From Macrostomum hystrix (Eukaryota; Platyhelminthes; Macrostomidae), in NCBI GenBank assembly GCA_950097015.1, contig CATNEN010000001.1, positions 23,391,501 to 23,455,500 on the forward strand: DNA of 64,000 bases. The letters are read 5' to 3'. The translations under genes and the position numbers were made by a program. Position 1 is the first letter of the stretch, and each line of letters starts with the position of its first letter. Below are positions 11,054-23,100 of the stretch, in pieces. The notes beneath the pieces are model-generated. The model saw nothing but the letters and a program-made list of their open reading frames with translations. It did not search any database and was not told where the DNA came from.

Positions 11054-12742
11054 TACTCGACCCAATGCACTCCCAAAATGCTAGATGCACCCGCTGACTC
11101 TTAAGGAACTCTAACGGAAAACTAAGTAAAAATACACTTCCTCTACTATCAATGAACCTGTTGTGTTCTTAATGCACTGCATGGGCCATGAGTATTGTTA
11201 CCGCAATGGAACTCAAACTATTGGCGACAGACTGTCTGAGTAACGTTTAAAAGCATTGCAGCTTTAATCAACGAATGAATTTGAGTAGACTCATAAATTG
11301 AACTCTCCTAAGAGCTTAATCTTCTAGAAACACAGACTCGATCAGGAACGTTCTGCGATGCAGTTGTAGAAATGATTGATAAAAAAATAATACAGAATGC
11401 ATTAAAAACGTGTACCAAACTCTGAAATGCCATTGCATGGGCACTTACGAGCATAAGCCCACAATCCCAAACTCAAAGTAGATGTAAGTTTTAGACATAA
11501 TCGCAAAAGCTAGATCGTAAAATCGGTATGCACTAAATCTTGTCTTGAATTGGGAGAAAAATCTAGGCTAGTTGAGGCTAGGCTAGACCGAGTGCCAAAT
11601 TCAAGGTCATATTTTTTGGAATTCCCAGTTGTCTATGGGCAAGATTTCGAAAATTTGAGATTGAGCAAAAGTTAACGCTGAGTTAAGGGCCCATCTATTT
11701 TACTTATTTTCATTTCATTCAAAGGGTCAAACACCGACATGTCGAAAGCGAAGAACAACTGCCTGGGAGGTTGTGACTTCGCAGGTCAATGAGCAGTGCG
11801 AAACTAACTAGCCTGTTGAAAAAGTGCAAAAAAGATGGAAGAAAAAAGTGCAAGGAAGACTGGAGGTGGACCGCCTCCAAAACTGTCATTGAATGAGAAT
11901 CCCAAGAATTTGGGATTAAGAAAAGGCGATCTAGACAGAATTTAAAGACAAATGCAAGGAGGAGGTCAAGGACTTACATATAATCTTAAAAACAAGTCAT
12001 CTTTCCTTACCATATGCTGGTAAAGTGCAAGTGCAGTAAAAGGACAGGGCTCAATAGCCTCTGCCATCTTGTTTACGCCCATAAGATTATACCATTAGAG
12101 CCACAGTCTTCCTTTTTAAAGAGAAAGACGCCTCGAAACTCCAGACTTTATGTGTGAATTAAAGTGTGAAGTTCACACCAATCGATAATTCGATAGCGTC
12201 TCAGAGATTTCAAAGTTTAGCATGTTGAATTTCATTCGATAGTGGCCTCTTAGAACTTTTAAGAGGTTTAATTGGTTTTCTTTCCACTCACCAACAAAGC
12301 GTTTGTGTCTCGACGACGGAGGGTGTTAAGGACGATCGGGAAGCTAAGAATAAAAAAGCATCATTCTGTACCAGTAAGCAGCTACCAAAAGGGAATTAAT
12401 GAGGCATGCTGAAACATCTATTGATCAGGGCTGTTCGAATACAGTAAAGTTGAAATTAATGCAGCGAAAGTGGCTCTATTCTGAATATAAATATGGCATC
12501 TAAGATTGCATATTGCATATACGAGCTCGTAAATGCATTGCGGAGATAGGCGAGCACAGTTCAGACGTGAATAACTTTTGAACTGTACTACGAATCGACT
12601 CCAAATTTGATATGCACTGGTAACTCGGTTGCTGTTCGAAGACTGTAAATTTTCATGTGATTTGGTACGACAGAGCCAGAGTGTTTGTTATATTTAGAAT
12701 ATAAATCTGAATATGTATCGGGGACCTATTACATTACTGTAA
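11054..12742. other. Non-coding stretch
   Basis: AT-rich with dispersed short open frames only. No gene, RNA gene or array can be supported. Confidence 0.4.
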
Positions 12743-12858
12743 CACACTAAAAGTGGGGAACGAACCTCGCGCTGGCAGACCGAGACCGGTTTCTGGCTTG
12801 TTTGCCTTCGTCAGTCAGCCTTAGCCACACGCCGTCCTCTCCCACCACTCTTAGTGTG
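12743..12858 (-). mobile_element. Hammerhead-like cassette with inverted-repeat arms
   Basis: Arms CACACTAAAAGTGG (12743-12756) and CCACTCTTAGTGTG (12845-12858) are inverted repeats with one mismatch. On the minus strand the interior holds CTGACGA (12814-12808), GGC-AAACAA-GCC, GAAA (12793-12790), the palindrome ACCGGT and GTC (12786-12784). GGCTGA before the core can pair over six positions (two G-U) with TCGGTC after the triplet, as helix I. This is the same architecture as the PLE terminus at 5438-6147. I infer a PLE-derived non-coding remnant; no target-site duplication was found. Confidence 0.55.
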
Positions 12859-13146
12859 CACAGAAGTCTCTTTTAAGCTTGCCATTTTTATGGCGATACT
12901 TATTTAGTGTTATGTGAGAGTTTTGCAGCCAAGTCTTTGCTTTTCTATTGTTGTCAGTAGTCTGAATTGTATCTCTCACACATACGATCCTCCTTTCTCA
13001 TTCTGAGCAAGAAAAAAGGCAAAGTAATGTATCCACAAAAATCAGCAACTGTTTGTCACAAAATGTTTCAGAAAAAGTATTGCATTACAACCCAAAGTTT
13101 TTTTTCACTGAACACCGCAGTTACTTAAATAGCTGGTGTCGAGCTA

Positions 13147-16100
13147 TCGGCACATCAGGGACGAGCAGAGGACAGCGCAGCGCACGCCGTCGCACTGAGC
13201 GGCGACGTGAGCGCAACCGGCGTGGGCGACTTCGCGGTGCTTCAAGACGCCAGTTGCCCCCGGTCTCTGCCGCTTCTGAATCGGATCCGCCGGGTGGCGC
13301 CGGGGACCGTGAGGCCCAACGTCATCGGGCCCTAGCCGTACCAGGTGGTCGCCTCAGGCTCGGCACGCTGAACTGCCGGACCCTGAAGGCCCCCTGGCGT
13401 CGCACTCTGCTCGTCCAGCTGGCCCACGACCTACAGCTGGACCTCATAATGCTGCAGGAGGTCTCTATTGTGGCGGAGCCAGGCCTTCAAAATGAGGACC
13501 TTGGAGCCGGATGGAGCCTCTTGTACACGTCGGCAGACGGCCGCGGGCGTGGCGGCGTCGGCGTGCTGATCGGACCGCGCCTTCGGCAGAGCGTGCACTG
13601 CGCCCCACTCTCCCCGCGTCTGCTGCGGGTTGACCTGCGCCTGCGCGCTCGCTGCATTCGGCTCTTCTGCGCGTACGCCCCTACGGCTGCCCACCCGGAT
13701 GAAGCTCTCGCCTTTTTCGAGTTTCTGGCCGGACAGCTGGAAGAGATGCCAAACCGCGACACGCTGGTGGTGCTCGGAGACCTAAACGCAGTTCCACGTA
13801 GGTCCGAACGATCGCCTTTCGTTACGGGACGCGAGAACGCCAACACGGATGCGCTGGAGGACCTACTAGAACGGCTGGACCTGATGTCAATTAACACCCG
13901 TTTCCGCAAGCCACCGGCCCGCCTGGTCACCTTCGCGGGCTGCAAGAGGAGACGACGGAACGCGCGAGGACGGAATGCCACGAGGCGGCTGGCGCAACTC
14001 GATCATGTGCTGGTCCGCGCTCGCGAGCACCGCCGCGTCATCAACTGCGACACCATGGCTCCGCTGGCTCTCCGGTCTGACCACCGACTCCTGCTCTGCG
14101 ACCTGCGGCTCAACGACCCGCTCTACCGACCTCCGAAGCAGCGGCCACGGCGCTACTATCGTGCCTTGTTGGACCCCCGCGTAAAGTACCAATTCGCGGG
14201 CGCCTTCGCTGGCGCGCTTGGAAACCAGCGCGAAGCGGAGTACGCCGACATCAGCACTGCCGTGAGAACTGCAGCTGAGAAGACGGTCCCGCTGATGCGA
14301 CCGGCGGAGCGGACGCAGCCAGTCTGGCAGAGCGACCCAACGATCAGGCAGGCGCGGCTAAAGATCGAGCGACTCCGAAGATCCCGACGGCCCACTGGTG
14401 ACGCCGAGGAGGCGCTCGCGCGTCTTCTGGACACGCGGCAGCAGGCCGCAGTCGACGACGCCATCCAGTCCATCACAGCAGCTGGCCCCGACGTGAGGAG
14501 CCGCGCAGTGTGGACGGCCGTTCGGACCCTTACGGGGCGCAAGAGGCGTGTGGCGCTAAATCTGGCCGGCGACACTCCGGAGGAGCGCAGGAATGAATTG
14601 CGCGACTTCTTCGCCGGCATTGTAAACGCACCCTCGCCCCCGCTGCCAGCCAGTTTCGCACTGCCGACGGACACGGCCCTGCCAGCTGAGGAGGATTTTC
14701 GCACCAGCCCAGTCACTGTGGAGGACGTTGTACGGTTCGCTCGGAGAACATCTGGCGGCAAGGCGCTCGGCCCCGATGAGGTTCCGGTCGAGGCGCTGCG
14801 GCTCCGCTGTGTGGCTTCCCAAGTCACAAGCGCCATGAACCGCGTGCTCGCCGGCGCCCCTGCGCCCACCGAGTGGACCGTAGCACACATCGTGCCGATC
14901 CCGAAGAAGGCCGGGACAACGCGGAAAGAAGATCACCGCGGGATCTCGCTTATGTCCTGCACCGCAAAGCTTTTCAACCGACTGCTTCTCGATCGCCTGC
15001 AGTCGGTGCTGGACCCGTACCTCCGTTACGAGCAGAACGGGTTCCGGCCACAGCGCGGTACAGTAACCCAGATCCTCGCACTCCGCCGTGTCATCGAGGA
15101 GGCGCGCATCCGCCAGTCAACGCTGATCGTCGTGTTTGTCGACTTCCGCAAGGCGTTTGACTCGGTGTCGAGGGCCGCGCTTCTACTAGTCCTTCGTGCC
15201 TACCGGGTCCCAGAGCAGCTAGTCGCCGCTGTCATGTCGCTGTATCGCGACACGCGCGCTGCTGTTGTTACGGCGGACGGCCTGTCCGACCTGTTTGCCA
15301 CCTCGTCAGGAGTGCTGCAGGGCGACACGCTGGCCCCGTTCCTCTTCGTGCTTCTCCTGGACTGGGTGCTTCGGACTGCGCTCCCCTCGGCTGAAGACGG
15401 CTTCCTGCTACGCAGACGCATCGGTCGCCGCCACGATGAGAAGCGCCTCAGTGTGCTTGGCTACGCCGACGACCTCGCCCTCCTGTCCTCGACTGTCGAA
15501 GGTGCCCAGCGCCAGATTGACAGGTTGGCTGAGGTGGCATCAAGCGTCGGCCTAGTGATCAACACGCTTAAGACCGAGGTGCTGACCGTGCCGGCCGACA
15601 TCCCAGCGGACCTGACGTGCCGCGGCGCAGACGGGCAGATCATCTCGCTCGCACGCTGCCAGCGCTTCACTTACCTCGGCGGTCTGGTGCCCAACGTGGA
15701 AGACGACATCCGGCGGCGCAGAGGACTCGCATGGGCGGCCTACCGTTCGATCCGGGCCGTCCTCCAGTCCACAGCGCTGCCTGACCGCCAGAGGGCTCGG
15801 CTGTGGCAGGCGGTGATCGAGACCGTCCTGCTGTACAACGCCGAGTCGTGGACGCTGACGGCTACGCTGGAGCGGCAGCTGGACTCGGTGCACTCGGGGC
15901 TGCTCCGTGCGGCCTTTCAAGCTGACGAGAGCGTCGGGACGGAGGCTCTGTACGAGAGAGCTCAGCTGCAACGCCCGTCCACCATCCTGCGCCAGCGACG
16001 ACTTCGACTAGCGGGCCACGTCATTCGGGCCGAAAGCTACTGCCGCCAGCCCGCCCAGGACGTCCTTCTGCTCACCCTGCAGGGCCCGTTCAGGCGCGGC

Positions 16101-16211
16101 CAGGCTCGGACCCGCCGCTACGTCGACTGCCTGCTGAGCGACGCCAGGGCGCCCGACACTGCCTCCGGCGCGGACCATGTTCGCGCGCTGGCTCTGCGGC
16201 GCATCATTTGA
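13147..16211 (+). CDS. RTE-like polyprotein: APE-type endonuclease and reverse transcriptase
   Basis: The frame is open across the whole element to TGA at 16209-16211 (about 1020 codons). The N-terminal endonuclease of the exonuclease-endonuclease-phosphatase fold shows LRLGTLNCRTL near 13360, IMLQEV, a GDLNAV motif near 13780 and SDHR near 14080. The reverse transcriptase follows, with IPKK near 14895, FVDFRKAFDSV near 15140, GVLQGDTLAPFLF near 15315 and the catalytic YADD at 15462-15473, then KTEVLT and YLGG. It makes element cDNA by target-primed reverse transcription. No Met codon lies between the 5' junction and IMLQEV inside the endonuclease, so the start codon was probably lost by slight 5' truncation. 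The frame continues upstream into host DNA before 13147, and those residues are not part of the element. Confidence 0.85.
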
Positions 16212-16263
16212 CGCCGCCCCCCTGACGTTTGGGGCTTGCGTATTTTGTTGTTGTTGTTGTTGT
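13147..16263 (+). mobile_element. RTE-like non-LTR retrotransposon with target-site duplication
   Basis: TGGTGTCGAGCTA at 13134-13146 and TGGTGTCGAGTTA at 16264-16276 form a 13-bp duplication with one mismatch, giving both ends of the insertion. The body is very GC-rich compared with its flanks. It has a single open frame, a 3' UTR of only about 30 bp and a (TTG)n tail. One frame with endonuclease and reverse transcriptase, a minimal 3' UTR and a microsatellite tail are the hallmarks of the RTE clade. The uninterrupted frame and nearly perfect duplication point to a recent insertion. Confidence 0.88.
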
Positions 16264-16276
16264 TGGTGTCGAGTTA

Positions 16277-18045
16277 GCTGGTTTACTCGAGTAAAAGTGA
16301 CTTCTTCAGAGATTTAAAGCTTTAACGCTTCATTCGTTAATAAGAATTTCTCATAGTAGCGGAAACAATGCAGGCTTTGTTTTTTGTAACTCATGGTAAT
16401 ATGAATTTCGTGATTTTTTGTTTAAGCTTGAAAGCGATCAAATTCAATGTAGAAAAAGACGTATTTTTTCTATATCGTACCTATGTCATCGTATTCTAAT
16501 GAATTGAGTTTTCATTTCCAACGAGTTATTCTGTAATCACTAATACGTCAGTTAACCAAATCAGAAACAGGAATGTCCTACGTACCAGTCTCCCAAAATG
16601 CTCCTGAGGGTAGCATTTCATCAGCCTCTGCTTTTTTGCACAGTGGTCACATCGAGGACATTGATAAAATAGGTAATTTTTGTGTATTTGTTTATATAAG
16701 TTTTTGTATAGAGAGTAAAATACATATATTTATTTTCAATATATTTAATCTATTAATTGCTCCCGGCTTAGTTATACTCGTAGTAGCTTAGCCTAGACTA
16801 ACAGTATACATGACTGCCAAAAACTCAGTCACAAATTGGTGCAATGGCTATGCCTATCACACCTATGCATGCTAGCAATTTTACAAACAGAGCCATATGC
16901 CTAATCATGTTATCTTAATAATTTTTTTAAGTATAAGTAGGCCTATATACTTTAATATTGAGTAGTATTTGGTATTATATAATATTCTCTGACTTAACCA
17001 TTATGGTTACAACTATGTCAATGTTGCAGTTTGTTTTTTGTATGTACTTATATGTTTTAAAAAGAACAAGCATAAATTGTAAACAAAAAACAGGAATGGC
17101 AGGTTATTTAGTAAGTTATTGCACTAAAATTGTTTATGGTAGATAATAGTGAGCAACCCAGTATAGAATTGCATGAAACACCTTGCTATGGCACAGTTGC
17201 TGTCAAAGGTATTCTTTATGGTTACTCATGAACAGAGCCATAGAAGTTCCACTTTGCACAGTCTCACATACTTTCATTTGTGTTCATTTGCACTGACACA
17301 TGATTTAGGTCCACAGAGTAGAGGCAATGGTTTACCACTATATAGTAGGCCAGTCCTTTTTATATAAGCCAGCCAGCCATGCTCAAGATACAAGTTCCAG
17401 GCATATCAGCCTGTTATATCCAGGCAAGATGTGACACTGGATGATAGGAAGAAGTGCAGTCTGGCGTAATGGCTATCATGCACTAGTTGTTCTGTTATTT
17501 AACCATCCCAAGGACCTAATGTCCTTCATACCATGTGCCCTTTGTGATGGTACATAAATTTGAATTTGTCCACCTCCACTTTGTCAGGCCATTTTAAGTA
17601 GATGTTCAAGTCAAAAATGATGCTAGTCAACAATGGTGTAGTCTTTACAAACCCGCATATGATGACTTGGATAAGTTGATTAGATCAATTCAAGCTCTAT
17701 GTGACACATAGGCTCCAATTCAAGCTTTAAAAAATTACACAAAAACTGCAACATTGCCACCATGTGTTACTTTTAGTCGGGTCAGCTGAGACAGTAATTT
17801 TGATAGAAGAAATCAAGAAATGTTATATTAATTCTTGAGACAAGACTAGAATAATTTCATGGTAAATGAGGTAATTAAATGGGTTTTACTTTGCCCATTA
17901 CTGTTATTTTATTTCAAGAAATTATTTTAGTTGTACGTAATGGATACAAAAATATTGAGTGCAAGAATAGAGTTTAATATTAAATTACAGTCTGACAAGC
18001 ATTTTAGCAATTTCAGAGAACATGTTTGAAGTTAGTATCAAAGAT
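16277..18045. other. AT-rich DNA, no recognised gene
   Basis: Composition drops sharply to AT-rich after the RTE insertion. Only short open frames occur. Some stretches (17160-17700) are less AT-rich and could be old transposon sequence, but I cannot name a family. Confidence 0.4.
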
Positions 18046-18059
18046 TATAGCTTAGTATA

Positions 18060-18218
18060 GCAAAAGAGCAAACATCAAAACAAACATTTTAAAATCTATT
18101 TAAACTGCTGACACATTTTGTCCAAAGCAGAAATCTTCAGGGCAAACCAACCATTAAATAGATTAAATGTTTGTTTTGACGTTTGCTCTTTTGCTAATCT
18201 TAAAGAGAGCTACATTAC
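18060..18218 (-). mobile_element. 159-bp PLE-like terminus cassette with hammerhead-like core
   Basis: It is bounded by a perfect 14-bp direct repeat, TATAGCTTAGTATA, at 18046-18059 and 18219-18232, which fits a target-site duplication. The arms (about 18060-18104 and 18153-18196) are inverted repeats of about 45 bp with one substitution and a 3-nt gap in the first 35 bp. On the minus strand the loop holds CTGAAGA (18140-18134), then TTTCTGCTTTGGA, CAAAA and TGTGTC, a degenerate relative of the core at 6086-6117. The minus-strand 5' end (GTAGCTCTCTTTAAGATTAG) resembles the 5' end of the PLE at 5438 (GTTGCTCGCTTGG...AAGATAAA). Confidence 0.7.
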
Positions 18219-18232
18219 TATAGCTTAGTATA

Positions 18233-20113
18233 CAAGACAATTCTAAAAGAGAAAGTCAGAATTTTCAAATACTATAAAAAACTTTTTCTTTTTTTATATA
18301 TTAAACCTTAACATTATATTATGTACATATTTATGAAAAGATAGATGGCTGTGAGTGATGATTTCCTGATGATAATAAAATAATCATTGTATTTATTATG
18401 AGATAGTATTATATTGTGCCACTATTATTAAATTTCTATGGTTTTAAGTGGTTTTAATAATTTGTCAAATTCTTAAGTCTTGGAATCTTGATAAAAGTCT
18501 CGTCAAGATAAAACTGGATCTTGTCTAACATCTGGTCTGTATCATTCTTGTTATATGCTAGAAGGAATTTGGCATGAATTCTCTTTTCTACACTTAATTA
18601 TGTCAAATAGAAATGGCCTAATGCTTTCTGCCAAATTATGTCAAGTTGATTCATTTTTGATGCTATTATCATTCAGTTTAAAGAATTGTTTTTTTGTTAA
18701 TAACTAAAGTTTGTATAAACAGAACAAACTGTATTAAATAATTTTAAAGAAACCTTCCCTTTACTATTATTTACTAGATAAGATGGCATTTTATCAATGT
18801 CAGCCAATTTAAGTAATTCACATTTAATGCCACCAATTTTTTGAAATATTTTATTCACACTAATTATGCATATATCAATCCAGGACACTGATTCAGACTT
18901 TATAAGAACTATGCTAAATGTCATTTTGGATTTTAATTTTGCTAGAGAATTATAGCATGGCTTGAATACACAATAATGAGATAGGGCCCCGGTTTCTTTG
19001 AAACCATTTCCCACGCAAATTTATTATTTTGTTTAATTTTACGAAACTTTTGTTTAAATGCACTAATTTGTTTAATTGCACTGAAAATAAAATGTTTTAA
19101 TGAAGTCATGAAGGTGAGGAGGAGGAGAAGTTTTAGTATAAATACACATGAGCGAAAGAGAGAAGAAAGTAACCCTTGTTTGAGATGGAGTTCAGAATAA
19201 AGAAAGCTTGAATCTTGAAGTGTTTGTGTTGCAGTTATTTGAAAGAGACACTGCAAAAGAAAAGTGAAACTGGGTAAAGAAAAGCTGTAAATCTAGATCC
19301 ACTGGTAAAGCCTAAGACGGACTGAAGATTAAAATAAAGATGGAATAAAGACTAATAATAAAGACAGATTAAGATTGACAAGGATTGACAAAGAGTACTT
19401 ATAGGAATAATACAGCAAAGTAATAAATAAGAAATAAATTGAGATTGGCCATATTATAACGCTACCAGATTAAATACATAAATGTTTCCAATTAAATTAA
19501 AAAATAAGAAAGTATATAAATTGATTAAAACTAAAGACACTTATAAAGTTTGATATAAAGACAGTATTTGAATAAAGATTGTAAGCATTACAACAACATT
19601 GGTAACAGAAATGAGAGTTTATGATATTAAGAAGTCAGGCATAGAACAACTTTGGTGACATTCAGTAAGATATTAAATATAATTAAATAGCCCTAGGACA
19701 ACTTTGGTGACAGCAGTAGGATTGGCATTATTGTAATTAGAGTTTAGTAAGAAATTAGAAGAAATTTATTCATAGATAATTAGTAATCAGTTACAATTAT
19801 AACTTTTATCTTATTTCATTAATTATTTTCATAACTTTTTCTAGATTCATGATGTTTCTTAAAAAGTTACATTGCTTAAAGTATCCTAAATAATTTTATA
19901 TTAATTTGTATTATTAGTAAAATACTGACTATCTCAGTGTTTTTATAAGTCAAAATATGAAATGAATTGCAGTTTGTTTAAACTAATCCCACTTACCTTA
20001 CATTAGTTGTAAAATAAATTCCATATTTATTAGTTTTGGTACTTTTGTCAGTGTCAATCCATTGATATAATTAATGTTACCCTTGCTATCAATAAAAGTG
20101 CCTGTGCAATCAT
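18233..20113. other. AT-rich DNA upstream of ATP6V1H; possible LTR remnant
   Basis: No gene recognised. TATAAATA (19137) followed 60 bp later by AATAAA (19197), and then by repeated TTGGTGACA/TTGGTAACA motifs (19599, about 19648, about 19699), resembles a solo LTR with a primer-binding-like sequence. This is weak and unproven. Confidence 0.3.
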
Positions 20114-23100
20114 ATGCTTAGCGTCAATGCAAATTTAGGTATGTACGCAGCCACCAATCAGCTGCAGCACAGAGCCAATGAGGTACGGAACAGTCGCATC
20201 AATTGGCAATCCTATTTGCAGTGAGTTCTTTGACATGTTTTCTAATTTTAATTTTCTTTAAGCTTATAATAGTGGCTGTCTTGTAAGTCAGATAAATATC
20301 CTATAATACATTATTTAGGGGCCAAATGATTGACCCTGAAGACTACGACTTCATGGTGAAGCTTGAATCGCTGGCCGCAGTGCCTGACCAACGCAAAGTC
20401 CTGCTTGACTCCAACCCTGATCAGTTTGCCCGGACTTTCTTCTCAATGTTGGCCAAGATTTCCAAGGACCAGACTCTGCAGTATGTGCTCACGTTGCTAG
20501 ACGATCTGCTTCAAGAGGAGAAGACCAGAGTGGACGTGTTCAAACGCTACATGGAGCAGAGGCGTGAGAACGTCTGGAGTCCTTTCTTCTCGCTGTTGCA
20601 TCGTCCAGACGGGTTCATTGTGAACCAGGCTTCGAGGATTGTGGCCAAGTTTGCCTGCTGGGGCAGTCGGCTAATGGAGCAAACTGATTTGGTGCACTAT
20701 CTCAACTGGCTCAATGAGCAGCTTAGAATGCCTGTAAGCTTGATCCATAAGTCTTTGTTTGTCATCTGGCCTAGACTTCGTCCTCTATCCCATTCTCGGC
20801 CTTGTCTTTATCAGCCAACCCGTTCTAGTCTTTATCTTATATCCTATTCTAGTCTTTATCCTCTTTCCATTATTGTCTTTATCCTCTATCACATTCTAGT
20901 CTTTAATGCTCTACCCCGTTTTAGTCTTCATCCTCTACCCCGTTCTAGTCTTTATCCTCTATCCCATTTTTGTTTTTTCCTCTATCCCGTTCTAGTCTTT
21001 ATGCTCTATCCTATCCTAGCCTTTGTTCCTATCAAATTCTAGTTTTTATCTTCTTGAAGAGTTTTGGTGTTCATCAGACATGCACACAAAAGTCCCACTT
21101 CACGACAATGGGGAACAATTGCCTAGGAATTTATAACATTCACGTGACACTTACTGCAGTTGCTTCTTCTTCCTTGGTAGTGAGTAGTATTCTGGGTCCT
21201 TGTAATCCGGCAGTTATTCTTCTCCTTGTTTCGATCGACCGTGAAGTTTCGAGTCTCTTGCTTCTTGAGTCTTTGTAGTCTTCTTGTCTTCTTTGTCTTC
21301 CTGGCAGCTGCTAGTCGATCCTGTCTGTTGCGCCTGAATTTGTCTGTTGGCCAATATCGGACGAGAGCGAATCAGATTACTTGTCGGTTTTCTCGAGCTC
21401 GGAATTCACAATAGAAACGTGCGCCCTGGTGAACAATTGAATTCTCTTTTGTGTCTCTCTAATAGGTCCTCCTGAAGGGCGTCTTCTTCGTTACCTCCGA
21501 AAGATAACGGATAACTCAAATCAAATCAATCAATAATCCCCTAGGAATGTATCGTAGGAAACAAGGAGGCCTTTCTCAAATGTATCGACGATATGTGGCT
21601 CTCGTAAACTTAGTTCAGTCCAACAACGATTGCTAGCAATAAATAACTCTGTCTAGTAAAGCGCTTACCACTTGTCTTTCCCTCAGAGATGAGTCCTCTT
21701 CTTCGTAAGATGTTTTGAAGTCCGGTGGACCGCTCCGAGTCTGAATTTTCAGCTCGGATTTTCGCTTGTATTTATAGTAACATTTTGGATAGTGAGTAGT
21801 TGGTTCTACTACCGGGTGTTTACTTAGGTCACACATATTTGTTTAGTGAGTCGTGATTGTGAGTTTTACCATATTTGGAATATTGTGTAAATATTCTACA
21901 GCTGCAGAAACCGATAAGTCATAATTGTTTTTTTTACCATATTTGGAATTCAAGCAAATACAGCTGTCGAGAACCGGTTCTCCGGTTTCATGTCACATGA
22001 CTTTGTTTCTAAAAATAGCGCATGACTCATTCCTAAAAATAGTTTAAACGTTCTATCTAAGGCAGGGGTAGGCAAACTTATTTGCTGGTGGGCCAAAGAG
22101 AGAGCCTAAAAGACGACAGCGGGCGGCATTGACTGTATAAATATGAGATAGGGGAGAGATGAGACACGGGAGAGATGAGACACAGGAGAGATAAGACAGG
22201 GAAGAGATTAGACACGGGAGAGATTAGACACGTGAGAGATTAGACACGGGAGAGATTAGATACGGGAGAGATGAGACACGGGAGAGATAAGACAGGGAAG
22301 AGATTAGACACGGGAGAGATTAGACACGTGAGAGATGAGACACGGGAGAGATGAGACACGAGAAAGATGAGACACGGGAGAGATAAGACAGGGAAGAGAT
22401 GAGACACGGGAGAGATAAGATAGGGAAGAGATTAGACACGGGAGAGATTAGACACGGGAAAAATTAGACACGGGAGAGATTAGATACCAGAGAGATGAGA
22501 CACGGGAGAGATTAGACACGAGAGAGATGAAACAGGACACTGTAGATGTCAGAAGGGGCAACGGGCCGGATTTGGGAGCTTCGAGGGCCGCATCTGGCCC
22601 GCGGGCCGGAGTTTGCCGACCCCTGATCTAAGGTTTCCTTGTGATATTACTTTAAGTAGCGCGTTTAAGCAAATGGAATATTTTACTACTCTCTACATTC
22701 TAACGCGTCCTAGTCGTTATCATTTTCTACATTCTAGTCTTTATCGTCTTCCCATTCGAAATTTAAACTTAGTCGTGTTTTATTATCACTGAGTCTATTC
22801 TCGACTGCCAATTGATTTAAGCAGTTTGCAGTCAGACTGTTCGTAAATCTTAGAATCTTACTATTTCGCATCCCGCAGTCCAACGAATACCTGCAGACGG
22901 TGGCCCGGTGCCTCCAGATGCTGCTGCGGGTTAACCAGTACAGGCAGGTGTTTTGCGACATTGACGGCATCGGCACCCTGGCCTCTGTACTGTCTGGCAG
23001 GGTGAACTATCAGATCCAGTATCAGCTGGTGTTCTGCCTCTGGTGCCTTAGCTTCGATGCTGACATTGTAGTCAGGATGAAGAAGTGAGTAGAGTCTCAT

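Noticed and set aside
10359-11090. Minus-strand repeat protein of 243 aa
   Set aside because: All three minus frames are open through the 16-bp array inside the MITE.
18697-19256. Minus-strand frames of about 105 aa in AT-rich DNA
   Set aside because: Low-complexity composition, no recognisable domain, no splice context.
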